From positions 194,511 to 258,510 of the forward strand of contig NZ_SISF01000031.1 in assembly GCF_004310285.1 (NCBI RefSeq): a DNA stretch of 64,000 nucleotides. Reading direction: 5' to 3'. This DNA comes from Agrobacterium cavarae (lineage in GTDB: Bacteria > Pseudomonadota > Alphaproteobacteria > Rhizobiales > Rhizobiaceae). Each line of letters starts with the position of its first letter. Positions within the stretch are counted from its first letter, which is position 1. The notes below the pieces were generated by a model. That model saw only the letters and a program-made list of their open reading frames with translations. It had not been told where the DNA came from and did not search any database. Position numbers and translations under genes: made by a program. Below are positions 9,484-19,831 of this stretch, in pieces.

Positions 9484-10437
9484 TTAGAGAAGCTTCTGCA
9501 ACTCTGGCAGCTTCTCATTGATCAGCCAGCCATAATAATTCTCTTCCGGCCAGACCGTACCGCCGCTTTGGCGGTTCTTCTGCGCCAGTGCAGCAGCCCG
9601 CTGCTGTGAGCCGCCGAGATTGTAGAGCGTTGATGTCAGGCCAGGATTTCTGGAAATATCCATGTCGGCGATCGACTTGTAGTCATCGATGGATTTGCGG
9701 ATCGCAGCCGCCATGTAGGCAAGCGAATGATCAGGATCCATGATGGCCGTATAGACGGCAGAGGCATCGTTCTCGTCCAGCTTCTCATAGCCAGAGGTAC
9801 GCGCCACCGTATCCGACAGCATGAGCGCCGTCAGCGGATTGATCTGTCCCAGCCCGAATGTCTGGCCGGCATAGAAGGGCTGAAAGAACACGGCGCTGAA
9901 GCGGTTGTCGGGATAGCTGACGCCATCGACCGTCTTTCCGCGGAAGCTCGCCTCCCAGACATCTTCTCGACAATTCCACAGGCCGTAGGAATCGCTTTTC
10001 GACTGACATTTGGCAAATTGCGAATGCGTCAGAAACTGCGCGATCGTTTCATCCTTATAGCCGAAGCGGAAGCTGTTGCCCGCGTAGGACGCTGCCTTCA
10101 CATAGTAAGACTGCAGGCGATCATAGGCATCGACATTGTAGGTGTGTTCGCCAACGATCGCGCCGACCATGTGGATCGGATCAATGCCATAGCGGCTTGC
10201 CGTCGATTTGATCTTGGAGATCAGCTGCTTGTCGCTGGACAGAAGTTCGTAGACCTTCTGGTATTTTCGCTCGTAGGTAGAGTTCGAGCCCTTGGTACGG
10301 CGCGCCGAGGCACCCGGAACACCCGGTTGTTCCGCATTACGGTTACCAGGCGGCACAAGCGTCGCGGCCTCAGCATAGGACGGGAGAACGGTGCCAATGG
10401 CCAGAAGCGCGGCCAATGCCAGGAGGGTTTTGCGCAC
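9484..10437 (-). CDS. DUF1402 family exported protein
   Basis: A 317-residue protein that resembles the DUF1402 family of alphaproteobacteria, whose function is unknown. The N-terminus from the GTG at 10437 (VRKTLLALAALLAIGTVLPS, then YAEA) is a classic Sec signal peptide, so the mature protein should be periplasmic. In-frame ATGs at 10527 and 10506 would put a long arginine-rich tail before the signal and are disfavoured. The mature part contains GLGQINPLTALMLSD and TLYNLGGSQQRAAAL, reminiscent of lytic-transglycosylase-like folds (G-x-x-Q-I-N-P, Y-N-x-G). That suggests, without proving, a cell-wall role. Confidence 0.75.
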   Translation of the reverse strand: MRKTLLALAALLAIGTVLPSYAEAATLVPPGNRNAEQPGVPGASARRTKGSNSTYERKYQKVYELLSSDKQLISKIKSTASRYGIDPIHMVGAIVGEHTYNVDAYDRLQSYYVKAASYAGNSFRFGYKDETIAQFLTHSQFAKCQSKSDSYGLWNCREDVWEASFRGKTVDGVSYPDNRFSAVFFQPFYAGQTFGLGQINPLTALMLSDTVARTSGYEKLDENDASAVYTAIMDPDHSLAYMAAAIRKSIDDYKSIADMDISRNPGLTSTLYNLGGSQQRAAALAQKNRQSGGTVWPEENYYGWLINEKLPELQKLL

Positions 10438-10543
10438 GAGCGGATGCCTTTTCTCTTGCCGGCTCTCATGCCGGAGTAATCCAGAGGATCGACTTTGGAC
10501 ATTCATTAACGAAAAGCGATGCCACATGTCGAGAGAAGGCCGG

Positions 10544-10576
10544 TAAAATAAGAGTGCGGCAAGATTTGCCGCACTC
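10544..10576 (-). terminator. Terminator after hslU
   Basis: On the minus strand, GAGTGCGGCAA pairs perfectly with TTGCCGCACTC across a 3-base loop and is followed by TTATTTTA. It lies 35 bases past the hslU stop and separates the hslVU operon from the DUF1402 gene. Confidence 0.85.
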
Positions 10577-10610
10577 CCTCTGATTTTTGAAAATTATTCT
10601 CGGGTCTGCC

Positions 10611-11918
10611 TTAAAGAATGTAGCGCGACAGATCCGTATCGGCGGCGATATCGCCCACATGTTCCTTGACGTAGGCGTCGTCGATCTTGACCGACGAGCC
10701 ACCGCGATCGGGCGCGTTGAAGGAGATTTCGTCGAGAACACGCTCCATGACCGTTTGCAGACGGCGCGCACCGATGTTTTCGACCGATGAATTGAGGTGG
10801 ACCGCCACGTCGGCCAATGCATCGATGGCATCGTCGGTGAAATCCAGATCGAGTTCTTCGGTTGCCATCAGCGCCTTATACTGGCGGATCAGGCTCGCTT
10901 CGGTTTCAGTTAGAATGCGGCGGAAGTCTTCCTTTGTCAGCGGCTTCAGCTCCACGCGGATAGGCAGGCGGCCCTGAAGTTCAGGCAGAAGATCGGAGGG
11001 CTTTGCCACATGGAAGGCGCCGGACGCGATGAAGAGGATGTGATCCGTCTTTACCGGTCCGTACTTCGTCGAGACTGTGGTGCCTTCGACCAGCGGCAGG
11101 AGATCGCGCTGCACGCCTTCGCGAGAGACGCCGGCTCCCATGCCACCATCGCGGGCGGCGATCTTGTCGATTTCGTCGAGGAAGACGATGCCATCATTTT
11201 CGACCGATTTGACCGCTTCGCGCTGGATTTGCTCGTTGTCCAGAAGCTTGTCGGACTCGTCGCGAATCAGTTCGGCATAGGATTTCTCCACCGAGGTGCG
11301 GACCTTCTTGGTGCGCCCGCCCATGGCCTTGCCGAACATTTCAGACAGGTTGAGCACGCCGATATTGGCGCCCGGCATGCCGGGGATCTCGAAGCCGGGC
11401 ATGCCGGAGCCGGTATCGGCCACCTCGATATCGATTTCCTTCTTGTCGAGTTCGCCATCGCGAAGCTTCTTGCGGAAGCTGTCACGGGTGGCGGGCGACG
11501 CAGTCTGCCCGACGAGAGCGTCAAGAACGCGCTCCTCTGCACTGGCATGAGCCTTGGCCTGGACCTCGGCGCGCATCTTTTCGCGCACAAGGCCGATACC
11601 GATCTCGACCAGATCGCGGATGATCTGTTCAACATCCCGGCCGACATAGCCGACTTCGGTGAATTTCGTCGCTTCCACCTTGATGAAGGGCGCACCGGCG
11701 AGCTTTGCCAGGCGTCTTGAGATTTCGGTCTTGCCGACACCGGTCGGGCCAATCATCAGAATGTTCTTCGGCATAACCTCGTCGCGCAGGCTCTCATCGA
11801 GCTGCTGGCGGCGCCAGCGATTACGAAGCGCAATGGCGACCGCGCGCTTGGCATCATGCTGACCGATGATGTAGCGGTCCAGTTCCGAGACGATCTCCCG
11901 GGGAGAAAAAGTGGTCAT
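10611..11918 (-). CDS. hslU: ATP-dependent protease ATPase subunit HslU
   Basis: A 435-residue AAA+ unfoldase that feeds substrates into the HslV peptidase ring. The Walker A loop [10 protein letters not shown] lies at about 57-65, Walker [10 protein letters not shown] in the middle and the sensor-2 region [11 protein letters not shown] near the C-terminus. The I-domain insertion between the Walker motifs is present. The C-terminus ends LSRYIL, the tail that docks into HslV. It lies 78 bases downstream of hslV in the same direction, so a two-gene operon is expected, probably heat-shock controlled. Confidence 0.98.
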   Translation of the reverse strand: MTTFSPREIVSELDRYIIGQHDAKRAVAIALRNRWRRQQLDESLRDEVMPKNILMIGPTGVGKTEISRRLAKLAGAPFIKVEATKFTEVGYVGRDVEQIIRDLVEIGIGLVREKMRAEVQAKAHASAEERVLDALVGQTASPATRDSFRKKLRDGELDKKEIDIEVADTGSGMPGFEIPGMPGANIGVLNLSEMFGKAMGGRTKKVRTSVEKSYAELIRDESDKLLDNEQIQREAVKSVENDGIVFLDEIDKIAARDGGMGAGVSREGVQRDLLPLVEGTTVSTKYGPVKTDHILFIASGAFHVAKPSDLLPELQGRLPIRVELKPLTKEDFRRILTETEASLIRQYKALMATEELDLDFTDDAIDALADVAVHLNSSVENIGARRLQTVMERVLDEISFNAPDRGGSSVKIDDAYVKEHVGDIAADTDLSRYIL

Positions 11919-11996
11919 TTCGATCCTTTCGGCTTCCTGTTGCGGCCAGCCATGACGGCCCGGCCCGCAGGAACCATGGGTTGGTGATCCGTGCGC

Positions 11997-12521
11997 TTAT
12001 TCAGCGTCCAACGTTTCAATGACGAGATTGTGGTTGGTGTAGACGCAGATGTCCGCGGCGATATCGAGCGCCTGACGGGCAACCTCTTCGGCGGACTTAT
12101 CCGAATCCATCAAGGCACGTGCCGCGGCAAAGGCGTAGTTGCCGCCCGAGCCGATAGCGATTGCGCCATGCTCGGGTTCCAGAACATCGCCATTGCCGGT
12201 GATGGCAAGCGTGATCGACTTGTCGGCGACGAGCATCATGGCTTCGAGATTGCGCAGATATTTGTCTGTTCGCCAATCCTTGGCGAGTTCGACCGCGGCG
12301 CGCATCAGCTGGCCTTGATATTGCTCCAGCTTCTTTTCCAGCCGGTCGAGAAGCGTGAAGGCGTCTGCCGTGGCACCAGCGAAACCGGCGATCACTTCGC
12401 CCTTGCCGATGCGACGCACCTTGCGGGCGTTGCCCTTCATCACGGTCTGGCCAAGGCTGACCTGTCCGTCGCCGGCCATGACGACCTTGCCGCCCTTTCT
12501 CACTGTAATGATTGTTGTCAT
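11997..12521 (-). CDS. hslV: ATP-dependent protease peptidase subunit HslV
   Basis: A 174-residue proteasome-like threonine protease that forms the proteolytic core of HslUV. The ATG at 12521 gives [20 protein letters not shown]. Removal of Met exposes Thr2, the catalytic nucleophile, and the GDGQVSLG segment is typical. A longer in-frame start at 12626 is rejected, because the N-terminal Thr must follow the initiator Met. The gene diverges from hisB with 213 bases between starts. A heat-shock-type promoter candidate lies in that gap. Confidence 0.98.
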   Translation of the reverse strand: MTTIITVRKGGKVVMAGDGQVSLGQTVMKGNARKVRRIGKGEVIAGFAGATADAFTLLDRLEKKLEQYQGQLMRAAVELAKDWRTDKYLRNLEAMMLVADKSITLAITGNGDVLEPEHGAIAIGSGGNYAFAAARALMDSDKSAEEVARQALDIAADICVYTNHNLVIETLDAE

Positions 12522-12599
12522 AAAGCACCTGTCTGCCCATCCGGGCCTTGCATCTAAAGCTATCGAACCGCTGATCGGCTGCGGTCCTTTTCGCAAATT

Positions 12600-12627
12600 A
12601 TGTAAGTCCCGTTTTGCCGATTGCAAT
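12600..12627 (-). promoter_or_regulatory. Candidate RpoH (heat-shock) promoter of hslVU
   Basis: On the minus strand, ATTG (12627-12624), 17 bases, then CTTACAT (12606-12600). This resembles the alphaproteobacterial RpoH pattern CTTG-N17-CYTATNT with one mismatch in each box. It ends 79 bases before the hslV ATG. The match is imperfect, and support comes mostly from hslVU being a heat-shock operon in many bacteria. Confidence 0.4.
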
Positions 12628-12734
12628 CTTGCTTAACCGTAGCACCCAGGCGGCACGCACAAGACGATGGAATGACTGGATATTTGAGGTGCAGGCTGGT
12701 AAGGAACGGCCAGATTGTCCAAGGAGCAGCCGCA

Positions 12735-13331
12735 ATGGCAGAGCGCACAGCCGAGATTTCCCGCAAGACCAATGAGACCTCCGTCTCGGTCCGCGTGAAT
12801 ATCGATGGAACGGGTACGGCGAAAATTTCGACAGGCGTCGGCTTTTTCGATCATATGCTGGACCAGCTGAGCCGCCATTCGCTGATCGACATGGAGATCG
12901 ACGTGAAGGGCGACCTTCATATCGACGATCACCACACGGTCGAAGACACCGGTATTGCCATCGGCCAGGCGATTGCCAAAGCCTTGGGCGACCGCAAGGG
13001 CATCACGCGTTATGCCTCGCTCGACCTTGCCATGGACGAGACGATGACGAAGGCTGCCGTCGATATTTCCGGCAGGCCCTTCCTGGTCTGGAACGTGCAA
13101 TTTTCCGCACCGAAGATCGGTACATTCGATACGGAACTGGTGCGCGAATTCTTCCAGGCGCTGGCGCAGAATGCCGGGATCACGCTGCATATTCTCAACC
13201 ATTACGGCGCCAACAACCATCATATCGCCGAGACGTGCTTCAAGGCGGTTGCGCGCGTATTGCGCAGCGCCACCGAAATCGATCCCAGGCAGGCAGGTCG
13301 CATTCCTTCAACGAAGGGCATGCTGGCCTGA
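12735..13331 (+). CDS. hisB: Imidazoleglycerol-phosphate dehydratase
   Basis: A 198-residue monofunctional imidazoleglycerol-phosphate dehydratase, the seventh enzyme of histidine synthesis; it lacks the phosphatase domain of enteric HisB. The two metal-binding patterns [11 protein letters not shown] and [13 protein letters not shown] are intact, as is [13 protein letters not shown]. The ATG at 12735 has a strong AAGGAG nine bases ahead. A longer in-frame start at 12621 would overlap the promoter region. It opens a rightward run that includes hisH, hisA, hisF and hisE. Confidence 0.97.
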   Translation: MAERTAEISRKTNETSVSVRVNIDGTGTAKISTGVGFFDHMLDQLSRHSLIDMEIDVKGDLHIDDHHTVEDTGIAIGQAIAKALGDRKGITRYASLDLAMDETMTKAAVDISGRPFLVWNVQFSAPKIGTFDTELVREFFQALAQNAGITLHILNHYGANNHHIAETCFKAVARVLRSATEIDPRQAGRIPSTKGMLA

Positions 13332-13392
13332 TCCGGTGAAACATGAAGAGCAACCGAGACCGGTGCTGCTCTGAACGTCGTCAGGAACGCCA

Positions 13393-13881
13393 ATGACATC
13401 TTATCTTGTTCTGGAAGCACCGGGCGGACCCGACAGGGATCACCGCACCACTCGCTTCATCGCGGACAGATTTTCGTGGCTTGCTTTGCTGTTTCCGTGG
13501 CTCTGGTTTGCCATCCATCGCATGTGGTGGATTGCCGTCTCCGTCGTCATTCTGCAGGTCGCCGCCGGTCAGGTGTCGAGGCTCGATGGCCTCGGCATAG
13601 TGGGCCTCCTATTCACCATCACGGCAGGGTTGATAGCCGGATTCGAAGGTCGCAACCTGCTTCAGCGTCATTTGATTGCCAAGGGCTGGACGCTGAAGGA
13701 CGTGATCGTGGCACTTGATCTTTCGACGGCGGAAGAGATGTATTTTTCGAACCTGCCCGAACAGGACGATGCGCATATGACGTTGTCGCAGCCTGAGTGG
13801 AAGACCGGTGATCGGGTGGGCGGCTTCATGACGAACGATCCCGCGGGCTCGTTTCAATTCGATTTGAATGGAAGGCGCTGA
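13393..13881 (+). CDS. DUF2628 family membrane protein
   Basis: A 162-residue small protein matching the DUF2628 type often found inside rhizobial histidine clusters. Two to three hydrophobic segments (about 28-62 and 66-88) precede a hydrophilic C-terminal tail rich in acidic residues. The function is unknown; the position between hisB and hisH, with its stop one base before the hisH start, implies cotranscription rather than a proven role in histidine synthesis. Confidence 0.8.
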   Translation: MTSYLVLEAPGGPDRDHRTTRFIADRFSWLALLFPWLWFAIHRMWWIAVSVVILQVAAGQVSRLDGLGIVGLLFTITAGLIAGFEGRNLLQRHLIAKGWTLKDVIVALDLSTAEEMYFSNLPEQDDAHMTLSQPEWKTGDRVGGFMTNDPAGSFQFDLNGRR

Positions 13882-13882
13882 T

Positions 13883-14533
13883 ATGCGTGTGGCAATTATC
13901 GATTATGGCTCCGGCAACCTTCGATCTGCGACGAAGGCGTTCGAGCGCGCGGCGCGGGAAGCCGGCATCGACGCGACAATCGACCTGACCGACAAGCCTG
14001 AAAGCGTGGCGTCTGCAGACCGTATCGTGCTGCCAGGTGTCGGCGCCTATGCCGATTGCCGCGCCGGATTGGGTGCGGTGACGGGCATGCATGAAGCGCT
14101 GATCGACGTGGTGGAGAAGAAGGGTCATCCCTTCCTCGGCGTCTGCGTCGGCATGCAGCTCATGTCCTCTCGCGGCCTTGAGAAGACAGTGACCGAGGGG
14201 CTTGGCTGGATCGAAGGCGATGTGGTGGAGATGACGCCATCTGACCCGGCTCTCAAAATTCCGCAGATCGGCTGGAATACGCTGGAGCTGCACCGCCCTC
14301 ACCCGCTCTTCGATGGTATCAAGACCGGCCCCGACGGCTTGCACGCCTACTTCGTCCACTCCTATCATCTGGCAGCCAGGCACCGGAATGACGTGATCGC
14401 CACCACCAATTACGGTGGCGCGATGACCGCCTTCGTTGGGCACGACAACATGGCTGGTGCCCAATTCCATCCGGAAAAGAGTCAGAGCCTTGGCCTTGCC
14501 CTCATTTCGAATTTCCTCCGCTGGAAGCCCTGA
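13883..14533 (+). CDS. hisH: Imidazole glycerol phosphate synthase subunit HisH
   Basis: A 216-residue glutamine amidotransferase that supplies ammonia to HisF for imidazole ring closure. The class I triad is visible: Cys88 in GVCVGMQ, and His196 and Glu198 in QFHPEKS. The oxyanion-strand segment PGVGAYADC is present. The start at 13883 gives [12 protein letters not shown], the family N-terminus; an in-frame ATG at 13868 overlaps the previous gene. hisA begins one base after the stop, indicating tight translational coupling. Confidence 0.98.
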   Translation: MRVAIIDYGSGNLRSATKAFERAAREAGIDATIDLTDKPESVASADRIVLPGVGAYADCRAGLGAVTGMHEALIDVVEKKGHPFLGVCVGMQLMSSRGLEKTVTEGLGWIEGDVVEMTPSDPALKIPQIGWNTLELHRPHPLFDGIKTGPDGLHAYFVHSYHLAARHRNDVIATTNYGGAMTAFVGHDNMAGAQFHPEKSQSLGLALISNFLRWKP

Positions 14534-14534
14534 C

Positions 14535-15269
14535 ATGATCCTTTTTCCCGCAATCGACCTCAAGGACGGCCAGTGCGTTCGCCTCAAACTCGGCGATATG
14601 GACCAGGCCACCGTCTACAACTCCGATCCCGGCGCGCAGGCCAAGGCCTTCGAGGATCAGGGCTTCGAGTGGCTGCATGTGGTGGATCTGAACGGCGCCT
14701 TTGCCGGCCAGACCGTCAATGGCGAGGCGGTCGACGCCATTTTGAAATCCACCAGGAACCCGGTGCAGCTCGGCGGCGGTATCCGCACACTGGAGCATAT
14801 CGAGGCTTGGCTGAGCCGCGGTCTCGCACGCGTCATCCTCGGCACCGTTGCGGTGCGCGATCCGGTCCTGGTTCTGGAAGCCTGCAAGCGCTTCCCCGGC
14901 CAGGTTGCGGTGGGAATCGATGCCAAGGGCGGCAAGGTTGCGGTGGAAGGCTGGGCAGAAGCCTCCGAACTTGGCGTGATCGAGCTTGCCAAGCGCTTCG
15001 AAGGGGCAGGCGTTGCCGCGATCATCTACACCGATATCGACCGTGACGGCATTCTGGCAGGAATCAACTGGGCCTCGACACTCGAGCTTGCCAATGCGGT
15101 GTCCATTCCGGTGATCGCATCCGGCGGGCTTGCCTCCATCGACGATATCAAGCGCATGCTGGAGCCGGATGCGGCAAAGCTGGAAGGCGCCATTTCCGGG
15201 CGCGCGCTCTATGACGGGCGCATCGATCCGGCAGAGGCACTGGCGCTGATCAAGGAGGCACGGGCATGA
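14535..15269 (+). CDS. hisA: ProFAR isomerase HisA
   Basis: A 244-residue TIM-barrel enzyme, 1-(5-phosphoribosyl)-5-[(5-phosphoribosylamino)methylideneamino]imidazole-4-carboxamide isomerase. It begins [17 protein letters not shown] with catalytic Asp8; the second phosphate-binding half, [13 protein letters not shown], includes the second catalytic Asp. Phosphate loops QLGGGIRT and IASGGLAS are intact. A longer frame back to 14436 overlaps hisH and is a shadow. The stop overlaps the hisF start by four bases. Confidence 0.98.
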   Translation: MILFPAIDLKDGQCVRLKLGDMDQATVYNSDPGAQAKAFEDQGFEWLHVVDLNGAFAGQTVNGEAVDAILKSTRNPVQLGGGIRTLEHIEAWLSRGLARVILGTVAVRDPVLVLEACKRFPGQVAVGIDAKGGKVAVEGWAEASELGVIELAKRFEGAGVAAIIYTDIDRDGILAGINWASTLELANAVSIPVIASGGLASIDDIKRMLEPDAAKLEGAISGRALYDGRIDPAEALALIKEARA

Positions 15270-16042
15270 CACTGAAAGCACGCATTATCCCCTGCCTTGA
15301 CGTAAAAGACGGTCGCGTCGTCAAGGGCGTGAACTTCGTCGATCTGATCGACGCCGGCGATCCGGTCGAGGCGGCGAAAGCCTATGATGCGGCCGGTGCC
15401 GATGAGCTTTGCTTTCTCGACATCACCGCCTCTTCCGACAATCGTGAAACGATTTTCGATGTGGTGTCACGCACCGCCGATCACTGCTTCATGCCGGTGA
15501 CGGTGGGGGGCGGCGTTCGTGCCGTGTCGGATATTCGCAAGCTTCTGCTCTGCGGTGCCGACAAAGTGTCGATCAATTCGGCAGCGGTCAAAGACCCGGA
15601 TTTCGTCGCCCAGGCGGCGGATAAGTTCGGCAATCAGTGCATCGTTGTCTCCATCGACGCCAAGAAAGTGTCGGCTAACGACGAAGCCGATCGCTGGGAA
15701 ATCTTTACCCATGGCGGACGCCAACCGACAGGCATCGATGCGGTGGAATTTGCCGTGAAGATGGTGGAGCGTGGTGCCGGCGAATTGCTGATCACCTCCA
15801 TGGATCGCGACGGCACGAAGAGCGGCTACGACATCGCGTTGACCCGCACCATTGCCGATCAGGTTCGTGTTCCGGTGATCGCTTCCGGCGGTGTCGGAAA
15901 TCTGGATGATCTGGTAGCGGGCGTGAAGGAAGGCCATGCGACAGCGGTTCTGGCGGCGTCGATCTTCCACTTCGGCACCTATACGATCGGGCAAGCCAAG
16001 GCCTATATGGCCGATCATGGCATTGCCATGCGTCTCGACTGA
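15266..16042 (+). CDS. hisF: Imidazole glycerol phosphate synthase subunit HisF
   Basis: A 258-residue TIM-barrel cyclase subunit that partners HisH to make imidazole glycerol phosphate and AICAR. It starts [21 protein letters not shown] with catalytic Asp12 and has the second catalytic region [16 protein letters not shown]. Phosphate loops VGGGVRA and ASGGVGN are visible. Its ATG overlaps the hisA stop in ATGA. The full length is normal. Confidence 0.98.
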   Translation: MTLKARIIPCLDVKDGRVVKGVNFVDLIDAGDPVEAAKAYDAAGADELCFLDITASSDNRETIFDVVSRTADHCFMPVTVGGGVRAVSDIRKLLLCGADKVSINSAAVKDPDFVAQAADKFGNQCIVVSIDAKKVSANDEADRWEIFTHGGRQPTGIDAVEFAVKMVERGAGELLITSMDRDGTKSGYDIALTRTIADQVRVPVIASGGVGNLDDLVAGVKEGHATAVLAASIFHFGTYTIGQAKAYMADHGIAMRLD

Positions 16043-16062
16043 TCTTTGAAAGGACAAGCAGC

Positions 16063-16386
16063 ATGAGCGGGTTTTCCCTTTCCGATCTCGAGCGCATCGT
16101 TGCCGAACGCGCCAGCGCATCGCCTGATCAATCCTGGACGGCCAAGCTTTTTGCTGCTGGCCAAGCCAAGGCCGCCAAGAAGCTCGGCGAAGAGGCGGTC
16201 GAAACGGTGATCGCGGCGATCTCGCAGGATCGCAAGAACCTGACGGACGAGGCAGCCGATCTGCTTTATCATCTTCTCGTGGTCCTCAAGATCGCCGATA
16301 TCCCTCTCTCCGATGTCTTTGCGGAGTTGGAGAGACGGACAGGTCAGTCCGGATTGCAGGAAAAGGCATCAAGGCCTCAATCATGA
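16063..16386 (+). CDS. hisE: Phosphoribosyl-ATP pyrophosphatase HisE
   Basis: A 107-residue all-alpha MazG-like pyrophosphatase that hydrolyses phosphoribosyl-ATP, the second step of histidine synthesis. The conserved core [13 protein letters not shown], followed by [14 protein letters not shown], holds the metal-binding acidic residues. It is a stand-alone HisE rather than the HisIE fusion of enterics. A ribosome site (AAAGGACAAGC) precedes the ATG. Its stop overlaps the coaA start by four bases. Confidence 0.97.
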   Translation: MSGFSLSDLERIVAERASASPDQSWTAKLFAAGQAKAAKKLGEEAVETVIAAISQDRKNLTDEAADLLYHLLVVLKIADIPLSDVFAELERRTGQSGLQEKASRPQS

Positions 16387-17384
16387 CGACGATGGCACGC
16401 AGGGGGGAGCAAGGCATGCCAACGACGCTCGATCATTTCAGGCCGGATGAATACTCGCCCTATCACTTCTTCAGTTCGGAAGAGTGGTCGAAGTTTCGCG
16501 CCGATACGCCCCTGACGCTGTCCGCCGACGAGGTGAAACGCCTCCGATCGCTTGATGACCCGATCGATCTCGACGAGGTTCGGCGGATCTACCTGTCGCT
16601 CTCGCGACTGCTCTCATCCCATGTGGAAGCGTCGCAACTGCTCTTCGAACAGCGCAACCGCTTCCTCAACATGGAGCACGTCAACAAGACGCCCTTCGTC
16701 ATCGGCATTGCGGGCTCTGTGGCGGTCGGAAAATCCACCACGGCGCGTATTCTAAAAGAGCTTCTGGCGCGCTGGCCTTCCAGCCCAAAGGTCGATCTGA
16801 TCACCACGGACGGGTTTCTCTACCCGAACGAGGTGCTGCGGCGTGAAAACCTCATGGAGCGCAAGGGCTTTCCGGAAAGCTACGACATCGGCGCGCTTCT
16901 ACGCTTCCTTTCCGCCATCAAGGCGGGCCAGCCGAACGTCCAGGCACCCCGCTATTCGCACCTGGTCTACGACGTCCTGCCCAGCGAGTTCACTAATGTC
17001 GATCGGCCCGACATCCTGATTTTCGAAGGCATCAACGTGCTGCAGGCACGCAACCTGCCAGCCGGCGGGCGCATCGTGCCGATGGTGTCTGACTTCTTCG
17101 ATTTCTCGATCTATATCGATGCGGACGAGACAATCATCCATAACTGGTACGTCAACCGCTTCATGAACCTGCGCAAGACGGCCTTCCGCGACCCGACATC
17201 CTACTTCAATCGGTATGCGTCGATTTCGGAAACTGCGGCGCTCGCGATCGCAGAAGGGCTTTGGGAGAATATCAACCTCAAGAACCTGCGCGAAAACATC
17301 GTACCGACGAGACCGCGTGCCGACCTCATCCTGAGAAAAGGCCAGAACCATCTGATCGACATGGTGGCGCTGAGAAAGCTCTAA
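16383..17384 (+). CDS. coaA: Type I pantothenate kinase CoaA
   Basis: A 333-residue type I pantothenate kinase, the first step of coenzyme A synthesis. The P-loop [14 protein letters not shown], the substrate region TTDGFLYPN and RKGFPESYD, and IFEGINVLQ are typical. The ATG at 16383 overlaps the hisE stop. A second ATG at 16416 has a better ribosome site (GGGGGGAG) and would shorten the protein by 11 residues, so both starts are possible. Coupling of coaA to hisE is usual in rhizobia and is positional, not a shared pathway. Confidence 0.96.
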   Translation: MTTMARRGEQGMPTTLDHFRPDEYSPYHFFSSEEWSKFRADTPLTLSADEVKRLRSLDDPIDLDEVRRIYLSLSRLLSSHVEASQLLFEQRNRFLNMEHVNKTPFVIGIAGSVAVGKSTTARILKELLARWPSSPKVDLITTDGFLYPNEVLRRENLMERKGFPESYDIGALLRFLSAIKAGQPNVQAPRYSHLVYDVLPSEFTNVDRPDILIFEGINVLQARNLPAGGRIVPMVSDFFDFSIYIDADETIIHNWYVNRFMNLRKTAFRDPTSYFNRYASISETAALAIAEGLWENINLKNLRENIVPTRPRADLILRKGQNHLIDMVALRKL

Positions 17385-17424
17385 GTCTGAAGACGGCACC
17401 GAGAGCGTTTCTCGGCCAAAGCTG

Positions 17425-17859
17425 TTAGTCCTGTCCCGGCTTGCCACGCATCTTCTTGATATCCGAACGGCCTGATTTTTCTTTCAGTCTTCGTTCGACA
17501 GAGCCTTTTGTCGGCTTTGTGGCCTTGCGCGGCGGCGGCGGCGGCTCGGCTGCCTTAAGGATCAGTTCCTTCAGGCGCTCCCGCGCATCTTCCCGGTTCC
17601 GCTCCTGGGTGCGGAACTGGCTTGCCTCGATCATCAACACGCCTTCTTTCGAGACGCGCCGCCCACCAAGCTTGACGAGATTGGTCTTGATGCGATCCGA
17701 GAGCGCCGGAGAAGCCGTGATGTTGAAGAAGAGCTGAACCGCGGTGGAGACCTTGTTGACATTCTGTCCACCCGGCCCGCCAGCCAGCACGAATTGCTCC
17801 GTCAGTTCCCATCCGGCAATCGTTATTCTGCTGCTGATGTAAAGGGGCGCGCTTGCCAT
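17425..17859 (-). CDS. arfB: Alternative ribosome-rescue factor ArfB
   Basis: A 144-residue release-factor-like peptidyl-tRNA hydrolase (ArfB/YaeJ) that frees ribosomes stalled at mRNA ends. The catalytic GGQ is at 30-32 in LAGGPGGQNVNKVST. The C-terminal tail (KATKPTKGSVERRLKEKSGR, then SDIKKMRGKPG) is rich in Lys and Arg, as needed to enter the empty mRNA channel. An in-frame ATG at 17886 would add nine residues; the start at 17859 gives the usual short N-terminus. It converges with coaA, 40 bases away. Confidence 0.95.
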   Translation of the reverse strand: MASAPLYISSRITIAGWELTEQFVLAGGPGGQNVNKVSTAVQLFFNITASPALSDRIKTNLVKLGGRRVSKEGVLMIEASQFRTQERNREDARERLKELILKAAEPPPPPRKATKPTKGSVERRLKEKSGRSDIKKMRGKPGQD

Positions 17860-17939
17860 GTCATTCTCCGGCAGGCGTGATGCCACAGATGCGGTGGAAT
17901 GAAAACAGTTGAGAATGCTTCAAGCGCCGGAATGAACTG

Positions 17940-18007
17940 ATAGAGCGCTATACGTCTTTTCAGACGCACAAAGGACGCTCTATCTTCTTTAAATCGCCGA
18001 TGCTGTA
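17940..18007 (+). repeat. RIME-like intergenic repeat, short copy
   Basis: TAGAGCG and CGCTCTA form an outer inverted repeat around GACGCACAAAGGACG, followed by TTTAAATCGCCGATGCTGTAA. It shares the first half with the copy at 30433 (GACGCACA, GGACGCTCTATC) and the GCCGATGCTGTA ending with the copy at 46884. It lies between arfB and the pckA terminator. Confidence 0.7.
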
Positions 18008-18019
18008 AAAGCCTTAAAT

Positions 18020-18044
18020 GAAAAACCCGGCGCGAGGCCGGGTT
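18020..18044 (-). terminator. Terminator after pckA
   Basis: On the minus strand, AACCCGGC, loop CTCGC, then GCCGGGTT and a T-run (forward strand AAAAA at 18021). It lies 25 bases past the pckA stop. Confidence 0.88.
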
Positions 18045-18068
18045 CCGTATTTTGAAGAGATCGACTGC

Positions 18069-19679
18069 TTATTCGGCAGCAGCCAGGAGGCCAGGAGCCG
18101 CGTCGCGGACGGTGCTGTCGACATGGTCTTCGAACTTGGTGAAGTTCGTGACGAACATGTTGACCAGCTTCTTGGCTTGCGCGTCGTAGGCAGCGCCATC
18201 GGCCCATGTCGAGCGTGGGTCGAGGATGCTGTTGTCGATGCCTTCGAGCGAAGTCGGTACGGCAAAGCCGAAATTGGCGTCGGTGCGGAACTGGGCATTC
18301 TTCAGCTCGCCGGTCAGTGCGGCGGTCAGAAGCGCGCGGGTGGCCTTGATCGGCATGCGCTTGCCAATGCCATAGGCACCGCCGGTCCAGCCGGTGTTGA
18401 CCAGCCAGCAATCCACACCATGCTGTGCGATCAGATCACGCAGCAGGTTGCCGTATTCCGTCGGATGACGCGGCATGAAGGGTGCGCCGAAGCAGGTCGA
18501 GAAGGTGGCTTCCGGCTCTGTCACGCCCTTCTCCGTGCCGGCGACCTTGGCGGTGTAACCGGAGAGGAAGTGGTACATGGCCTGTTCCGGCGTCAGACGC
18601 GCGATCGGCGGCAGCACGCCGAAGGCATCGGCGGTCAGCATGATGATCGTCTTCGGATGACCTGCAAGGCCGGTCTTCGAGGCGTTGGGAATGAAGTGCA
18701 GCGGGTAAGCGCTACGCGTATTTTCCGTCAGCGAATTATCGTTGAAATCCGGAACGCGGTTTTCATCGAGAACGACGTTTTCCAGAACCGTGCCAAAGCG
18801 ACGGGTTGCCGCGTAGATTTCAGGCTCAGCTTCCGCCGACAACTTGATCGCCTTGGCGTAGCAGCCGCCTTCGAAATTGAAGATGCCGTCTTCGCCCCAG
18901 CCATGCTCATCGTCACCGATCAGCGTGCGGGCGGGATCGGCAGACAGCGTGGTCTTGCCGGTGCCGGACAGGCCGAAGAAGACAGCGGCATCACCATCCG
19001 GGCCGACATTGGCCGAGCAGTGCATCGGCATGACGCCCTTGGCAGGCAGCAGGTAGTTGAGAACGGTGAAGACCGACTTCTTGTTCTCGCCGGCATAGGA
19101 TGTGCCGCCAATGAGGACGATACCCTTGGTCAGATCGCAGGCGATGACCGTTTCGGTGCGCACGCCGTGACGGGCAGGATCAGCCTTGAAGCTCGGCAGG
19201 TTGATGATTGTGAGCTTCTGCTTAAAGGAGCCAAGCTTCTCGCGCGCCGGGCGGATCAGCAGGTTGCGAATGAAGAGGCCGTGCCAGGCAAGCTCGGTAA
19301 CGACGCGGGTCGGAAGCGCATTTTCTTCATCGGCACCGCCGACGAGATCCTGAACGTAGAGCGTCTTGCCGGCGGCATGTGCGAGCATATCCTTATGCAG
19401 AATTTCGAAATGCTCAGGCGACAGCGGCTTGTTGTTGTCCCACCAGATGGCATCTTCCGTGTGGGCATCGCGCACCACGAATTTGTCCTTCGGAGAACGG
19501 CCGGTGTGCTGACCGGTCACGGCGCGCAGAGCGCCATCGACGGTGATGTCCGATTCGCCGTTGCGGATCGATTCTTCGTACAACTCACTCTCGATGAGGT
19601 TGTAATGTACGACAGCGGCTCCGCCCAGACCGAGTGCAGCCACTCCGTTTTCTGGATTGTGTACTCCGAGTTCTTTCAT
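18069..19679 (-). CDS. pckA: Phosphoenolpyruvate carboxykinase (ATP)
   Basis: A 536-residue ATP-dependent PEP carboxykinase that converts oxaloacetate to PEP for gluconeogenesis, essential in rhizobia growing on C4-dicarboxylates. The kinase-1a P-loop [11 protein letters not shown], the kinase-2 metal site LIGDDEHGW and the substrate segment [15 protein letters not shown] [12 protein letters not shown] are clear. The start [12 protein letters not shown] follows AAAAAGGGAACGCGCC. It is divergent from chvI; the 340-base gap carries central-CG palindromes that may be operators. Confidence 0.97.
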   Translation of the reverse strand: MKELGVHNPENGVAALGLGGAAVVHYNLIESELYEESIRNGESDITVDGALRAVTGQHTGRSPKDKFVVRDAHTEDAIWWDNNKPLSPEHFEILHKDMLAHAAGKTLYVQDLVGGADEENALPTRVVTELAWHGLFIRNLLIRPAREKLGSFKQKLTIINLPSFKADPARHGVRTETVIACDLTKGIVLIGGTSYAGENKKSVFTVLNYLLPAKGVMPMHCSANVGPDGDAAVFFGLSGTGKTTLSADPARTLIGDDEHGWGEDGIFNFEGGCYAKAIKLSAEAEPEIYAATRRFGTVLENVVLDENRVPDFNDNSLTENTRSAYPLHFIPNASKTGLAGHPKTIIMLTADAFGVLPPIARLTPEQAMYHFLSGYTAKVAGTEKGVTEPEATFSTCFGAPFMPRHPTEYGNLLRDLIAQHGVDCWLVNTGWTGGAYGIGKRMPIKATRALLTAALTGELKNAQFRTDANFGFAVPTSLEGIDNSILDPRSTWADGAAYDAQAKKLVNMFVTNFTKFEDHVDSTVRDAAPGLLAAAE

Positions 19680-19792
19680 GGCGCGTTCCCTTTTTCTGAA
19701 TGCGAGCCGTTCAAATTTTCAGTGAAGCTAACGGCAACAAACAGGATTGGCAAGATGCCGCACGAAAAATATTCAACAATTTCAATATATTA

Positions 19793-19831
19793 ATCGATTT
19801 AAAAGATTTTATTCCTTTTTAAATCGGTTTA
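19793..19831. promoter_or_regulatory. Paired central-CG palindromes between pckA and chvI
   Basis: In the 340-base pckA-chvI gap, AATCGATT (19793-19800) and TAAATCGGTTTA (19820-19831) are two short palindromes centred on CG, the form bound by LacI-family regulators. They also combine into a larger dyad: CGATTTAAAA (19795-19804), 12 bases, TTTTAAATCG (19817-19826). The LacI-type regulator PckR controls pckA in Sinorhizobium, so a PckR operator is an attractive but unproven reading. I see nothing else distinct in the gap beyond AT-rich DNA. Confidence 0.45.

Noticed and set aside
18018..19793. 591-codon plus-strand open frame opposite pckA
   Set aside because: Antisense to the whole of pckA and starting inside its terminator; it is explained by GC-rich codon bias.
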